A stretch of 64,000 bases of DNA. Origin: Bin87 sp965203985. Lineage in GTDB: Bacteria; Chloroflexota; Dehalococcoidia; Lucifugimonadales; UBA3495. Below, piece by piece: positions 23,292 through 31,107 of the stretch (the stretch's first letter is position 1; each line of letters starts with the position of its first letter). The notes under the pieces were generated by a model. That model saw only the letters and a program-made list of their open reading frames with translations, was not told where the DNA came from and searched no databases. Position numbers and translations under genes: made by a program. Location: positions 930,001-994,000 of the forward strand of contig CBDBDS010000013.1 in the NCBI GenBank assembly GCA_965203985.1, in the 5' to 3' direction.

Positions 23292-24058
23292 ATGACCATC
23301 AAGACGCCCTACGCGCCGTCCGACGGCGTGAAAATTCCCAACCTTGACCCATTTTTCGGGCCGGACGCGCCGCCGCTGCCGGATCCGGAACCGATGCCGG
23401 ACGGACCACAGCAAAACCCGCACATCCTCTACGTGATGCAGATCCTGGCCGACCTGCTCACGGACCGCCTGGACACCTTCACCGACACCAACACCATCGT
23501 TTACTACGACCCCGCCGACCGCAACCGCCGGCTGCAGCCGGACGTGTACGTGGCGTTCGACGTGGACGCTAACGCCATTCGGCGTCGGAGCGGCTACCTG
23601 ATCTGGGAAGTGGGCAAGCCGCCGGACTTTGTGCTGGAGGTGGCGTCGGAGACCACGGCGTCCAATGACGTCGGCAGGAAGCGCGGCCTGTACGCACGGA
23701 TGGGCGTAGCGGAGTACTGGCGGTTTGATGCCAGCGGGGGCGAGATGTACGGTGCGCCGTTGGTAGGCGAGTACCTGGATCGAGAAGTTACCGGGAGTTT
23801 CCGGTTCACACCGCTTCCGATGGGGCGATCTGGGCGTACAGCCCGCTGCTGCGGCTGAACCTGCGCTGGAACGGCGGCGAGATCGAGTTGCAGGATCCCG
23901 ACACCGGCGAGATCCTGCTGGACCGGCGCGGGGTGCGCCTGGCCATGGAATCGGCTGTGGAGGTAGAACGGCAGGCTCGGTTGGCGGCGGAACGCGAACT
24001 CGAGGAGTACCGCCAACTCGTACGCCAACTGCGGGAGGAGGACCGGGAACCTCAGTAA
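23292..24058 (+). pseudogene. Uma2 family gene with a frameshift
   Basis: The first frame gives a Uma2 protein (DPADRNRRLQPDVYVAF, FVLEVASETT, GVAEYWRFDASGG) that breaks near residue 163 and stops at 23858. From about 23777 the +2 frame (GSRSYREFPV, then WAYSPLLRLNLRWNG and a coiled-coil tail ending at 24058) continues the expected Uma2 sequence, as in the paralogue at 36603. One net base change near 23777-23788 therefore splits the gene. It may be a real pseudogene or a sequencing error. Confidence 0.8.
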
Positions 24059-24076
24059 ACAGGCTCCCGGTGTGCG

Positions 24077-25222
24077 TCAGCGGCCTTCGGTCAACGCCTC
24101 CCGCAGGCGACGGATAATGATGTCGATTTCGTCTTCGGTGACGTTGAGAGGGTCAACCATCAGCTCGTCGGGGGCGCGGAGTTGCTGGAGGTAGATGGGC
24201 GGGTCGCCCTGCTGGAGGGCGGCGGCGACCTGCTGCGCCGAGGGGCCGGACCAATCGCCGCCCAGGCGCAGCACCGCGTTGGGGAGCAGGTAGTCGATGC
24301 CGTCGTGCTCCAGGGTGATGTTGAGGCCGGGAACCTCGATGAGGCTGTCCACCACGCGCTGCGCCATTTCCCGGTACCAGGCCATTTCGGCCTCCTCATC
24401 CTCCTCCACGAACATGGACAGGGCGGTGACCAGGCCGACGATCTCCTCCTTGGCGACCTTGGCCGAGCGGCCGATGAACTGGGCCGGGCTGGCGTTGGCC
24501 AGGGCGGCGTCGATGAGGTCGGCGCGTCCGCAGAGGATGCCGGTGCCCTGGGGCCCGCGGACACCCTTGCCACCGCTGAAAATCACCATGTCCGCGCCGT
24601 CGCGCAGGTAGCGCTGGAGGTTGGCCCGGGGCGGCAGCATCGAGGCGGCGTCGACGATCACCGGCACGTCGTGGGCGTGGGCGATCTCACAAACTTGGGC
24701 CAGGGGCATCACCCGCTTGCTGGTGAAGGGCGCGCACAGGTAAGCGACGGCGGCGGTGCGCTCGTTGATGGCGCCTTCCAGCTCCCAGGGGTGGTTGAAC
24801 AGGTAGTTGCCGATCTCGACAATCTTGGCGCCGACGGCCCGGTAGGCGTGGTCGTAGGGGAACCGATGCATGGTCTGCATGATGATCTCGTTCTTCATGC
24901 CCTCGGTGTCCGGCAGCCGCAGCATCTTGTTGGGGTCGTTGCCGGCGATGCAGGCCGCCGCCTGGAGCAGGAGTCCGCCGGCGGCGCCGCTGCTGACCAT
25001 GGCCGCTTCGGATCCCACCAGACGGGCGATCTCCGCGCCGGCCTTCCGGTTGAGCTCGTCGATGTTGACCATGACCCGGGCGGTGCCGGCCATCTGCTCC
25101 AGCACCTCGGGGCGGGTGCGCGAGCCGCCCAGCCGCGTGACCGAGCCGGAGGCGTTGATGATGGGAGTTACGCCGAGGTTGCGGTAAGCCTGTTCCGCGT
25201 CGGATAGGGTCTGCTGGTTCAA
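24077..25222 (-). CDS. SelA-like PLP-dependent enzyme
   Basis: The 381-residue protein is a fold-I PLP enzyme related to SelA and to D-glucosaminate-6-phosphate ammonia-lyase. It has NLGVTPIINASGSVTRLGGS at the N-terminus, the PLP Asp in VPVIVDAASMLPP and the Schiff-base Lys in SGGKGVRGPQGTG. The N-terminal NASGS and length fit the DgaE-like lyase branch. Because no selD, selB or tRNA-Sec is seen here, a role in selenocysteine synthesis is not supported. The substrate is probably an amino acid or amino sugar derivative. Confidence 0.82.
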   Translation of the reverse strand: MNQQTLSDAEQAYRNLGVTPIINASGSVTRLGGSRTRPEVLEQMAGTARVMVNIDELNRKAGAEIARLVGSEAAMVSSGAAGGLLLQAAACIAGNDPNKMLRLPDTEGMKNEIIMQTMHRFPYDHAYRAVGAKIVEIGNYLFNHPWELEGAINERTAAVAYLCAPFTSKRVMPLAQVCEIAHAHDVPVIVDAASMLPPRANLQRYLRDGADMVIFSGGKGVRGPQGTGILCGRADLIDAALANASPAQFIGRSAKVAKEEIVGLVTALSMFVEEDEEAEMAWYREMAQRVVDSLIEVPGLNITLEHDGIDYLLPNAVLRLGGDWSGPSAQQVAAALQQGDPPIYLQQLRAPDELMVDPLNVTEDEIDIIIRRLREALTEGR

Positions 25223-25237
25223 GATGTCCTCCCGGGG

Positions 25238-26047
25238 TTACGTATCATGGCGCCGGCGAACCGCCCGAGCGCGGTCGAGCAGGCGCTGAGTGTCCGCGAC
25301 GGTGCGTTCTCGGTAGTCAGGCAGTTGAGTGAGCGTAGGGTTAACGCGCCCGGTCAGGTATTCCTGATGGCCGGAGTATTCGGAATAGACGTCGGGCGGT
25401 ATGCTGAGGGCGAAATCATGGAGTTCGGAGTCCGGCAAGCGGCGTATGGTTCCGATAAGGTGGGCCAGGTTGTGGGTGGAGGGATAGGCTGCGCCGAGAG
25501 CGGCGATTACCGCTTTCATCGCGTGTTCCAAGGCTGAGTGAGCGTGTTGAGCTATCATCAGGTCGCTTTCCCTCAAGTCATCCAGAGTCTGGAATACTCG
25601 GAGGTGCTGCTCGGCGTGGGACAGTCGGTTTTCGTAGTCCTCCCACATATATTCGTACTCCGATTCGTGGAGGTCGCCCGAGTAGCGGCTGCGATAGTTT
25701 TCGGGGTGAGGGGACATCACCACGCCGTCGAGCAAGGCCCGGGTGGTTATGTGGTTGATGTACCGGGTATTTTCATGAAAATCGGCGAGGGAGAACCAGA
25801 CCAGTTGCACGGGTACGGGCCGGCCGTAGATGGCCTGGGCGATGCCCTCGGCCCATTCGGTGGCTCCGTCCTTGTACCTTTGGTTCGGCACGCGCGGGTT
25901 GACCTGAATGATGTCAATGTCCGAACGGCCTTCTTCGTAGTCCCCGCGAGCGCGGGAGCCGAACAGGATGGTCGCCTGTGGGTTCTCCCGATCATGCAAG
26001 GCCTGAGCCACCTTGAGGGCGCGCGGATCGCAATTGTTCGCGGTCAT
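25238..26047 (-). CDS. MNT-HEPN fusion protein
   Basis: The 269-residue protein combines an N-terminal minimal nucleotidyltransferase (ILFGSRARGDYEEGRSDIDI, residues 27-47) with a C-terminal HEPN domain (AHSALEHAMKAVIAALG...STHNLAHLIGTIRRL, from about residue 167). HEPN toxins and MNT antitoxins are usually separate genes; here both are in one chain. It is 15 bp upstream of the SelA-like gene on the same strand. The MNT may adenylylate the HEPN active site. The second domain's RX4-6H-like motif is not clear. Confidence 0.82.
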   Translation of the reverse strand: MTANNCDPRALKVAQALHDRENPQATILFGSRARGDYEEGRSDIDIIQVNPRVPNQRYKDGATEWAEGIAQAIYGRPVPVQLVWFSLADFHENTRYINHITTRALLDGVVMSPHPENYRSRYSGDLHESEYEYMWEDYENRLSHAEQHLRVFQTLDDLRESDLMIAQHAHSALEHAMKAVIAALGAAYPSTHNLAHLIGTIRRLPDSELHDFALSIPPDVYSEYSGHQEYLTGRVNPTLTQLPDYRERTVADTQRLLDRARAVRRRHDT

Positions 26048-26161
26048 TGCTCCTCCTGGCGTCCGGTTCGATGGGCAACCTGTGGTGTTCGGTCATTATA
26101 GCAAGGGGCTGATGGCGGTTGTGGTAACATCGGCGCACCGCACAAACTTGGAGGCAGCAAC

Positions 26162-26788
26162 GTGACCACCGCAGACCGACTGAACGTAATCCCCCTGGGG
26201 GAAGCGATGTTCTCCCAGCGGGCCATCCGCCGCTTCAGGCCGGACCCGATCCCCGCCGACGTGATGCAGGACATCATGCAGGCCGCGATCCGCGCACCCA
26301 ACGGCGGCAACAACCAGGGCTGGCATTTCATTGTGGTACAGGACGAGGAGGTGCGGCGCAAGCTGGGTGATCTGTACCACGAGGCCTGGTGGGCGAAGCG
26401 TGCCGACGCTGGCATCATGGGCCCGCAGGACATCCCGCCCGGTCCCAGCTCGATGCGGTCGGCAATGCGGCTGGCCAACGAGATCGGCGACGCCCCGGTG
26501 ATGGTGCTGGTGTGCGCCACCGCTCAGGGCGCGCAGGCGGCCGGCTCCGTGATACCGGCGGCGCAGAACATGCTGCTGGCGGCGCGGGCCTTCGGTATCG
26601 GCGGGACGATAGCCACGCTGCATCCGGTGGTGGACGAACGGGTGCATGAGTTGTTCGGGATACCGGACGAGGCGCAGGTGGTTTATTGCATGCCCTTCGG
26701 ATATCCCCGGGGCAACTTTGGCCCGGTAACCCGGCGTCCGCTGAACGAGGTGTGCAGCTACGACCGGTGGGGCGCGCCGCCGGATTAG
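26162..26788 (+). CDS. Nitroreductase family protein
   Basis: The 208-residue protein starts at GTG 26162, with GGAGG a few bases upstream. It has the nitroreductase pattern SQRAIRRFRPDPIPADVMQ at the N-terminus (FMN phosphate contacts), APNGGNNQGWHFIVV, and a C-terminal RRPLNEV. FMN-dependent enzymes of this family reduce nitro groups, quinones or enones, or act as dehalogenases. The substrate is unknown. Its last four bases overlap a convergent gene. Confidence 0.88.
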   Translation: MTTADRLNVIPLGEAMFSQRAIRRFRPDPIPADVMQDIMQAAIRAPNGGNNQGWHFIVVQDEEVRRKLGDLYHEAWWAKRADAGIMGPQDIPPGPSSMRSAMRLANEIGDAPVMVLVCATAQGAQAAGSVIPAAQNMLLAARAFGIGGTIATLHPVVDERVHELFGIPDEAQVVYCMPFGYPRGNFGPVTRRPLNEVCSYDRWGAPPD

Positions 26789-27321
26789 ATTGCAAGCCTC
26801 GGCGTGACTATAGTTGCCACGCCGAGGCTGTCGGCAAGCTCCTGCTGGGCAGGCGCAATGCTGCTCCCGATCACTACGAGAATGGACGGTGTATCCATGA
26901 TGGTGGACAAGGTATCCGCGCGTTCCCGAGCCAAAGAGACATCATCGTTGGTGATGTCTCGGAACAATGAGATCGCCATGTGAACGGTCCGCTGGTCATC
27001 ACGCCGGCGGGCCGAAAGCATGATATCGGTTTGCTCCAAATGGTCGCCCTGGTCGAAGGTGATAACGCCAAGTTCTTCAGCATCGTTGATCAGGTCCTGA
27101 AATTCCGGCGATCTAGGCACCTGCAAACTCTGAAGTATGCGAAGACGGTTCATGCGCAGCCAACGGCAGGCAGTCCCAGGAATATCGCGGTGTATGCGAT
27201 GTTCCAGCCGGAAGCCCGTAAGCGTACCCAGTTTGCCATCCACGTTATCCAGCAGGAGCACGGGTTTGGCTTGTGGGGGGTTCGTGCAAACCGGACAGAT
27301 GTTATCTCCGAAGGTAGCCAT
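26785..27321 (-). CDS. Zinc-ribbon-like protein with degenerate nuclease-like domain
   Basis: The 178-residue protein starts with a Cys pair (ICPVCTNPP). Residues about 50-178 align with the C-terminal domain of the coiled-coil protein at 9595: both contain a GTACRWLR/RIICRRPSRT-like stretch, a D-I-M-L or D-I-I-L acidic strand, a motif NDDVSLARERADTL or SSIDVNRAARRARAL, and a final strand ILVVIGSSI or AIVVGSEI. In this copy the Glu of VVEIGITV is lost (MAISLF), so catalysis is unlikely. Function is unknown. Confidence 0.55.
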   Translation of the reverse strand: MATFGDNICPVCTNPPQAKPVLLLDNVDGKLGTLTGFRLEHRIHRDIPGTACRWLRMNRLRILQSLQVPRSPEFQDLINDAEELGVITFDQGDHLEQTDIMLSARRRDDQRTVHMAISLFRDITNDDVSLARERADTLSTIMDTPSILVVIGSSIAPAQQELADSLGVATIVTPRLAI

Positions 27322-27339
27322 GGCATCCCTGTACCCGAC

Positions 27340-28356
27340 CTACCGCGTGCGCTCGTAACGATAGTCGCTGGCCGTGCCGCGTTCGGGGGTGGCGGTGGGG
27401 TTGTTGGGGAGGTAGGGGTAATTGGGGTCGACGCCCACCTTGGGAGCGAGGGTGTTGCGGAGGACGCCGATGTTTTCGACCTCCAGTTCCACGGTGTCGC
27501 CCGGCTCCAGCCAGCGTGAAGCCTCGTAGCCTTTGCGGATGGATTCGCGGACGGATCCGCCGCCGACGGTGCCGCTGCCGATGACGTCGCCGGGGGCGAT
27601 GCGGCTGTCCTTGGCGGCGCGCTCGATGATCTCGCCCCAGGTGTACCAGGCGTTGACGGTCTCGCCGTCGCGGAGCCAGTCGTCGCCGTTGACGCGCGCG
27701 TGAGCCTTGAGGTCCAGGCGGCCGTCCCGGATGTGGGGCATCATCTCGTCGGTGGTGACCACCCAGGGGCCGATGGACGACGCGGAGTCCTTGCCCTTGG
27801 CGGGACCGAGTCCGAAGGTCATCTCGTCGAATTGCAGGTCGCGGGCGCTCCAGTCGTTGAAGATGCAGAAGCCGGCGATGTATTGCAGGGCCTCCGATGC
27901 AGCGACGTTAGTGCCGGTCTTGCCGATGACGCAGCCTAGCTCCAGCTCGTAGTCCAGTTGCTCGGAGGCGGCGGGATAGGGGACCTCTTCGTCGGGCCCG
28001 TAGATGACCAGCGGGTTGGAGAAGTAGAACACGGGCATGCGGTACCAGACCGGGTCGATCTGGCGGGTGCCCTGGGAGGTGGCGTGCTCCTCGTAGACGA
28101 TGTAGTCGCGCACGGTGGGAGGCTGGAGCACGGGGGCACGCAGGCGGACGTCGGTCAGGGCTATCGCGGGCGCGGCGACGGTGCCGGCCAGGGCGTCGCC
28201 CACGCGGTCGATGGCGGAATCGCCGGTGTCCAGCAGGGCGCGGACGTCGGCCAGCGGGCGGTCGGAGCCGATCAGGGCGGCCACGTCAACGACGGCATCG
28301 TCTCGGAGGACGCCGCAGCGGGGGCCGTTGCCATTGTCGTAAGTAAGGAGTTTCAT
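27340..28356 (-). CDS. Fumarylacetoacetate hydrolase family protein
   Basis: The 338-residue enzyme has an N-terminal small domain and the FAH catalytic domain: DYELELGCVIGKTGTNV (acidic metal ligands), FNDWSARDLQ, GPAKGKDSASSIGPW and APGDVIGSGTVGGGSV. These features fit FAH-type hydrolases that split diketones or act as hydratases on 2-oxo acids with Mg or Ca. The substrate is undetermined. It is followed by the four tandem HEPN-like genes on the same strand, which lie upstream in transcription order. Confidence 0.85.
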   Translation of the reverse strand: MKLLTYDNGNGPRCGVLRDDAVVDVAALIGSDRPLADVRALLDTGDSAIDRVGDALAGTVAAPAIALTDVRLRAPVLQPPTVRDYIVYEEHATSQGTRQIDPVWYRMPVFYFSNPLVIYGPDEEVPYPAASEQLDYELELGCVIGKTGTNVAASEALQYIAGFCIFNDWSARDLQFDEMTFGLGPAKGKDSASSIGPWVVTTDEMMPHIRDGRLDLKAHARVNGDDWLRDGETVNAWYTWGEIIERAAKDSRIAPGDVIGSGTVGGGSVRESIRKGYEASRWLEPGDTVELEVENIGVLRNTLAPKVGVDPNYPYLPNNPTATPERGTASDYRYERTR

Positions 28357-28375
28357 GTTGGTTTACCCTCTTTAG

Positions 28376-28771
28376 TCAGGTTGCGCTGGAATATCCGGAG
28401 AGCCTCTCGGCGTCGGTGATGTAGTCGGCGGTCCGGCGGATGCGTCGCTCCACTTCGTCGAACGGCTCGCAGAGCCCCAAGTAGAAGCAATCGCCATGCA
28501 GCGTGCTCTGTCTGGAGTGATAGCGTCTGCGCAGGACGCGGAATACCTGGTCTTCCGTGACCAGAGTCACCAGTCCTCTGGCGGTATCGGAAGATATTTC
28601 CGGCTCAGTTCCCGTTCGCGCCAGGATCAGCGCATCGGTGGCGCGCTTGGTGGCGCACCACGCCTTTTCCGCCGCGTCTCGGACGTCGCCGGCCTCAAGC
28701 ATACGCAGCGCGTCGGCATGGACGGCGCGGGCGTCGGCGAAGATGGCGGATACGCGGTCGGTGGCTACCAT
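28376..28771 (-). CDS. HEPN/PaREP1-like protein, tandem copy A1
   Basis: Last gene transcribed of four tandem paralogues (131 aa), with GGAGGGG ahead of its ATG. It has the helical core HADALRMLEAGDVRDAAEKAWCATKRATDALILA, a variable middle and the C-terminal motif RYHSRQSTLHGDCFYLGLCEP. R-Q-S-T-L-H is an RX4H pattern, as in HEPN ribonucleases, and LHG-x-CFY corresponds to LHxNFYE of PaREP1 proteins. The middle region (EISSDTARG...RR) matches copy A3 best. It is 19 bp upstream of the FAH gene stop. Activity is inferred. Confidence 0.65.
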   Translation of the reverse strand: MVATDRVSAIFADARAVHADALRMLEAGDVRDAAEKAWCATKRATDALILARTGTEPEISSDTARGLVTLVTEDQVFRVLRRRYHSRQSTLHGDCFYLGLCEPFDEVERRIRRTADYITDAERLSGYSSAT

Positions 28772-28796
28772 TTGAGCTTTACCCCTCCGTTTTCGT

Positions 28797-29195
28797 TCAG
28801 GCGGCCTGGGAATAGCCGGCCAGCCTCATGGCGTCGGTGATGTAGTCGGCGGTCTGGCGGATGCGGCGATGAACCTCATCCACGGGTTCACAGTCGCCTA
28901 AATAAAAACAGGTTCCATGCAGATGTCCCTGACGGGAGTAATAACGGCCCACCAACGAGTTTATGGCACTGTCTGCCGCGGCCATCCTGACCAGGCCGCG
29001 CGTGGTGTCCGGGGAAAATTCAGGTTCCACACCCGTGCGCGCCAGGATCAGCGCGTCGGTGGCTCGCTTGGTGGCGCACCACGCCTTTTCGGCGGCGTCG
29101 CGGATGTCGCCGGCCTCCAGCAGCCGCAGGGCGTCGGCATGGAGGCTGCGGGCGTCGGCGAAGATGGCGGGTACGCGGTCGGTGGTGGTTGTCAT
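28797..29195 (-). CDS. HEPN/PaREP1-like protein, tandem copy B2
   Basis: Second-from-last in the tandem array (132 aa). Its N-terminal helices are nearly identical to copy A3, but the middle (EFSPDTTRG...LVGRYYSRQGHLHGTCFYLG) matches copy B4. The H-L-H-containing motif SRQGHLHG distinguishes the B type from the A type (SRQSxLHG). It carries the same RX4H motif. C-terminus VDEVHRRIRQTADYITDAMRLAGY fits the family. Confidence 0.65.
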   Translation of the reverse strand: MTTTTDRVPAIFADARSLHADALRLLEAGDIRDAAEKAWCATKRATDALILARTGVEPEFSPDTTRGLVRMAAADSAINSLVGRYYSRQGHLHGTCFYLGDCEPVDEVHRRIRQTADYITDAMRLAGYSQAA

Positions 29196-29216
29196 AGGGT
29201 GAACATACTCTCTGTT

Positions 29217-29615
29217 TCAGGCGGCGTCGGGATAGCCGGCCAACCGCGCTGCGTCGCTGATGTAATCAGCCGTCTGGCGGATGCGGCGTTCTACTTCGTC
29301 AAACGGCTCACAATCTCCCAGGTAAAAACAGGAACCGTGCAATTCGCTTTGTCGTGAGAAGTAGCGTCGGCGCAATGGACGGACGGCCTGATCTGCTACC
29401 GCCAGCCCATTCACCCCCCTCGTGGTCTCGGAGGATATTTGGGGCTCCTCCTGCGTGCGCGCCAGGATCAGCGCATCGGTGGCCCGCTTGGTGGCGCACC
29501 ATGCCTTTTCCGCGGCGTCGCGGATGTCGCCGGCCTCCAGCAGCCGCAGGGCGTCGGCATGGAGGCTGCGGGCGTCAGCAAAGATAGCAAGTACGCGGTC
29601 GGTAGTAGTTGTCAT
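29217..29615 (-). CDS. HEPN/PaREP1-like protein, tandem copy A3
   Basis: Third copy (132 aa). Its middle segment (QISSETTRGVNGLAVADQAVRPLRRRYFSRQSELHGSCFYLG) is of A type. The first 45 residues are almost the same as copy B2, which suggests gene conversion of the 5' half. Spacing to copy B2 is exactly 420 bp. A GAAGG element near the previous stop can serve as ribosome binding site. The RX4H motif is intact. Confidence 0.65.
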   Translation of the reverse strand: MTTTTDRVLAIFADARSLHADALRLLEAGDIRDAAEKAWCATKRATDALILARTQEEPQISSETTRGVNGLAVADQAVRPLRRRYFSRQSELHGSCFYLGDCEPFDEVERRIRQTADYISDAARLAGYPDAA

Positions 29616-29636
29616 ATAGTGAAGATGCCTTCAGTT

Positions 29637-30032
29637 TCAGGCGGCGTCGGAATAGCCGGCCAACCGCGCGGCGTCGGTGATGTAGTCGGCGGTCTGGCGG
29701 ATGCGGCGTTCTACTTCAGCAGCAGGTTCGCAGATGCCGTGGTAGAAGCATTCGCCATGCAGGTGGCCCTGTCTTGAATAGTAGCGTCCGATCAAAGGAT
29801 TGACCGCGCCGTCTGCTTCAGCCAGCCTGAGCAGGCCGCGGGAGGTATCCGAGGAAAACTCGGGCGCTTCGCCCGTGCGCGCTATGATCAGCGCATCGGT
29901 GGCTCGCTTGGTGGCACACCATGCCTTCTCGGCGGCGTCGCGGATGTCGCCGGCCTCCAGCAGCCGCAGGGCGTCGGCGTGGAGGCCGCGGGAGTCGGCG
30001 AAGATGGCGGATGCGCGGTCGGTGGCTAGCAT
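29637..30032 (-). CDS. HEPN/PaREP1-like protein, tandem copy B4
   Basis: First transcribed copy (131 aa), 70 bp downstream of the end of the DUF429 gene. The middle (EFSSDTSRGLLRLAEADGAVNPLIGRYYSRQGHLHGECFYHG) is of B type. The N-terminus (MLATDRASAIFADSRGLHADALRLLEAGDIRDAAEKAWC) is like the others. The end AAEVERRIRQTADYITDAARLAGY is conserved. The C-terminal acidic helix and RX4H motif are retained, so this copy looks functional. Confidence 0.65.
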   Translation of the reverse strand: MLATDRASAIFADSRGLHADALRLLEAGDIRDAAEKAWCATKRATDALIIARTGEAPEFSSDTSRGLLRLAEADGAVNPLIGRYYSRQGHLHGECFYHGICEPAAEVERRIRQTADYITDAARLAGYSDAA

Positions 30033-30101
30033 GGTGGTTGCTGCTCCCTGGCTGGGAGTGTGCTCTGGTGTGAAGCATATTGGCTAAGGATCGGAAGCCA
30101 A

Positions 30102-31016
30102 TTATTTTGGAACGTAGATCCATCCCTCGGTTTTTGCAACGTCGATTTTCCGTTTGTCCTTCGCTTGGTTGGAGGCTTGACGCTTGTTGCGTGTTTTACG
30201 TTTCAGAGACTTAACAACCTGTTCTGAAGGTGTTAGAAAATCGAGCGGTCGTCGTGCCCACCTAGCAGCAACTATCGCGGCGACGAGGGAGTCAAGAGCA
30301 TCTCCTCCTTGGTCATCAACGCAGTCTTCTCGGATCTTTGCGGGAATATTTTCGTGAGCTAATTCGACCTCCGAAGCTTGGATCAGTATTCTAAGGATCT
30401 TAGTCCTTGTCTTGCGCCTCTCCAATCGCTCTGTTTCGTTGTCTCCGTCCTTGTATCGGGCAGAAGCAAGGCCAAATGCATGGAGCGCTAACCCTGGCAT
30501 TGTCTCCAACAATACTGGACTGTTTGGTTCAGCAGGTGTCAACGGTGGGACCTCAAAGCGCTTTGCATTATACAGGCAGTGCATCATCTGCATTCCACGG
30601 AATGTCATGTTGATCATCACAGGACTTCTTGGTGGAGAACGCAAAGGGGGGTGGACGATGGCATGTTCGAGGTCTCCTACACGCAGACACTCCTGGTAGG
30701 GCTTCGCCTTATCCCTGAATGTCTCCAACGTTTTCATTGAAAATGCTTTTTCCCACAATGCTGGCATCTCCCTTTTTGAGTGCCCCAGATCCGTAGCGAA
30801 CGCTAGGGGCACTGAAAACGGGAAATCCATGGCTGCCACCCCGCGGTTCGGCAGTTGCATCAGCAGCCTCCTCAAATTATTGCGGCTGATTGGGTAGCAA
30901 TCACAGAGGGAAAGCTTTCCCTCTTCAAACTCTCCCGTGGTTACCCAAGTTTTATTTACTTTGTCATCTCCATCCTCCCCGCTGAAATCTACACCGACAA
31001 TCTTTTGAGGTGCCAT
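30102..31016 (-). CDS. DUF429 (RNase H-fold) protein
   Basis: The 304-residue protein starts MAPQKIVGVDFSGEDGD, with the first catalytic-type Asp in VGVDFSG; AAMDFPFSVP and DDQGGDALDSLVAAIVAARW hold further acidic residues. This is the DUF429 predicted nuclease arrangement. The C-terminus is Lys-rich (SLKRKTRNKRQASNQAKDKRK). The gene is visibly richer in A and T than its neighbours, which hints at recent transfer. Function is unknown; relatives are sometimes near mobile elements. Confidence 0.7.
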   Translation of the reverse strand: MAPQKIVGVDFSGEDGDDKVNKTWVTTGEFEEGKLSLCDCYPISRNNLRRLLMQLPNRGVAAMDFPFSVPLAFATDLGHSKREMPALWEKAFSMKTLETFRDKAKPYQECLRVGDLEHAIVHPPLRSPPRSPVMINMTFRGMQMMHCLYNAKRFEVPPLTPAEPNSPVLLETMPGLALHAFGLASARYKDGDNETERLERRKTRTKILRILIQASEVELAHENIPAKIREDCVDDQGGDALDSLVAAIVAARWARRPLDFLTPSEQVVKSLKRKTRNKRQASNQAKDKRKIDVAKTEGWIYVPK

Positions 31017-31037
31017 GACTTGAACCTTCCTTGGTTA

Positions 31038-31087
31038 CATTCCCGGATTCCCGCCTACGCGGGAATGACTGTGCGTAGGCGGGAATA
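31038..31087. repeat. Short dispersed inverted repeat R3, copy 1
   Basis: The sequence contains ATTCCCGCCTACGCGGGAAT, a short palindrome, followed by GCGTAGGCGGGAAT. Related GGATTCCGG...CGCCGGAATGACGG elements lie at 59135-59154 and 62731-62797. Such units are common small intergenic repeats; this one sits between the DUF429 and NIPSNAP genes. Confidence 0.6.
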
Positions 31088-31107
31088 GTGTTAGACGCAG
31101 TGAGTCG

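Larger units (their letters stand above)
28376..30032 (-). repeat. Tandem array of four 420-bp gene units
   Basis: The four HEPN-like genes begin (3' ends) at 28376, 28797, 29217 and 29637, giving periods of 421, 420 and 420 bp. The 5' halves of the coding regions are close to identical at DNA level (for example about 29039-29167, 29459-29587 and 29879-30007), while the central coding part differs. The A/B alternation of the middle segment suggests duplication of a two-gene unit. Confidence 0.85.

Noticed and set aside
24077..25222. Assignment as selenocysteine synthase SelA
   Set aside because: No selB, selD or tRNA-Sec is seen, and the sequence fits the wider SelA/DgaE-like PLP family instead.
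28376..30032. Regular repeat spacing considered as CRISPR or satellite DNA
   Set aside because: The period is 420 bp and each unit is a complete protein-coding gene with a start, stop and ribosome binding site.
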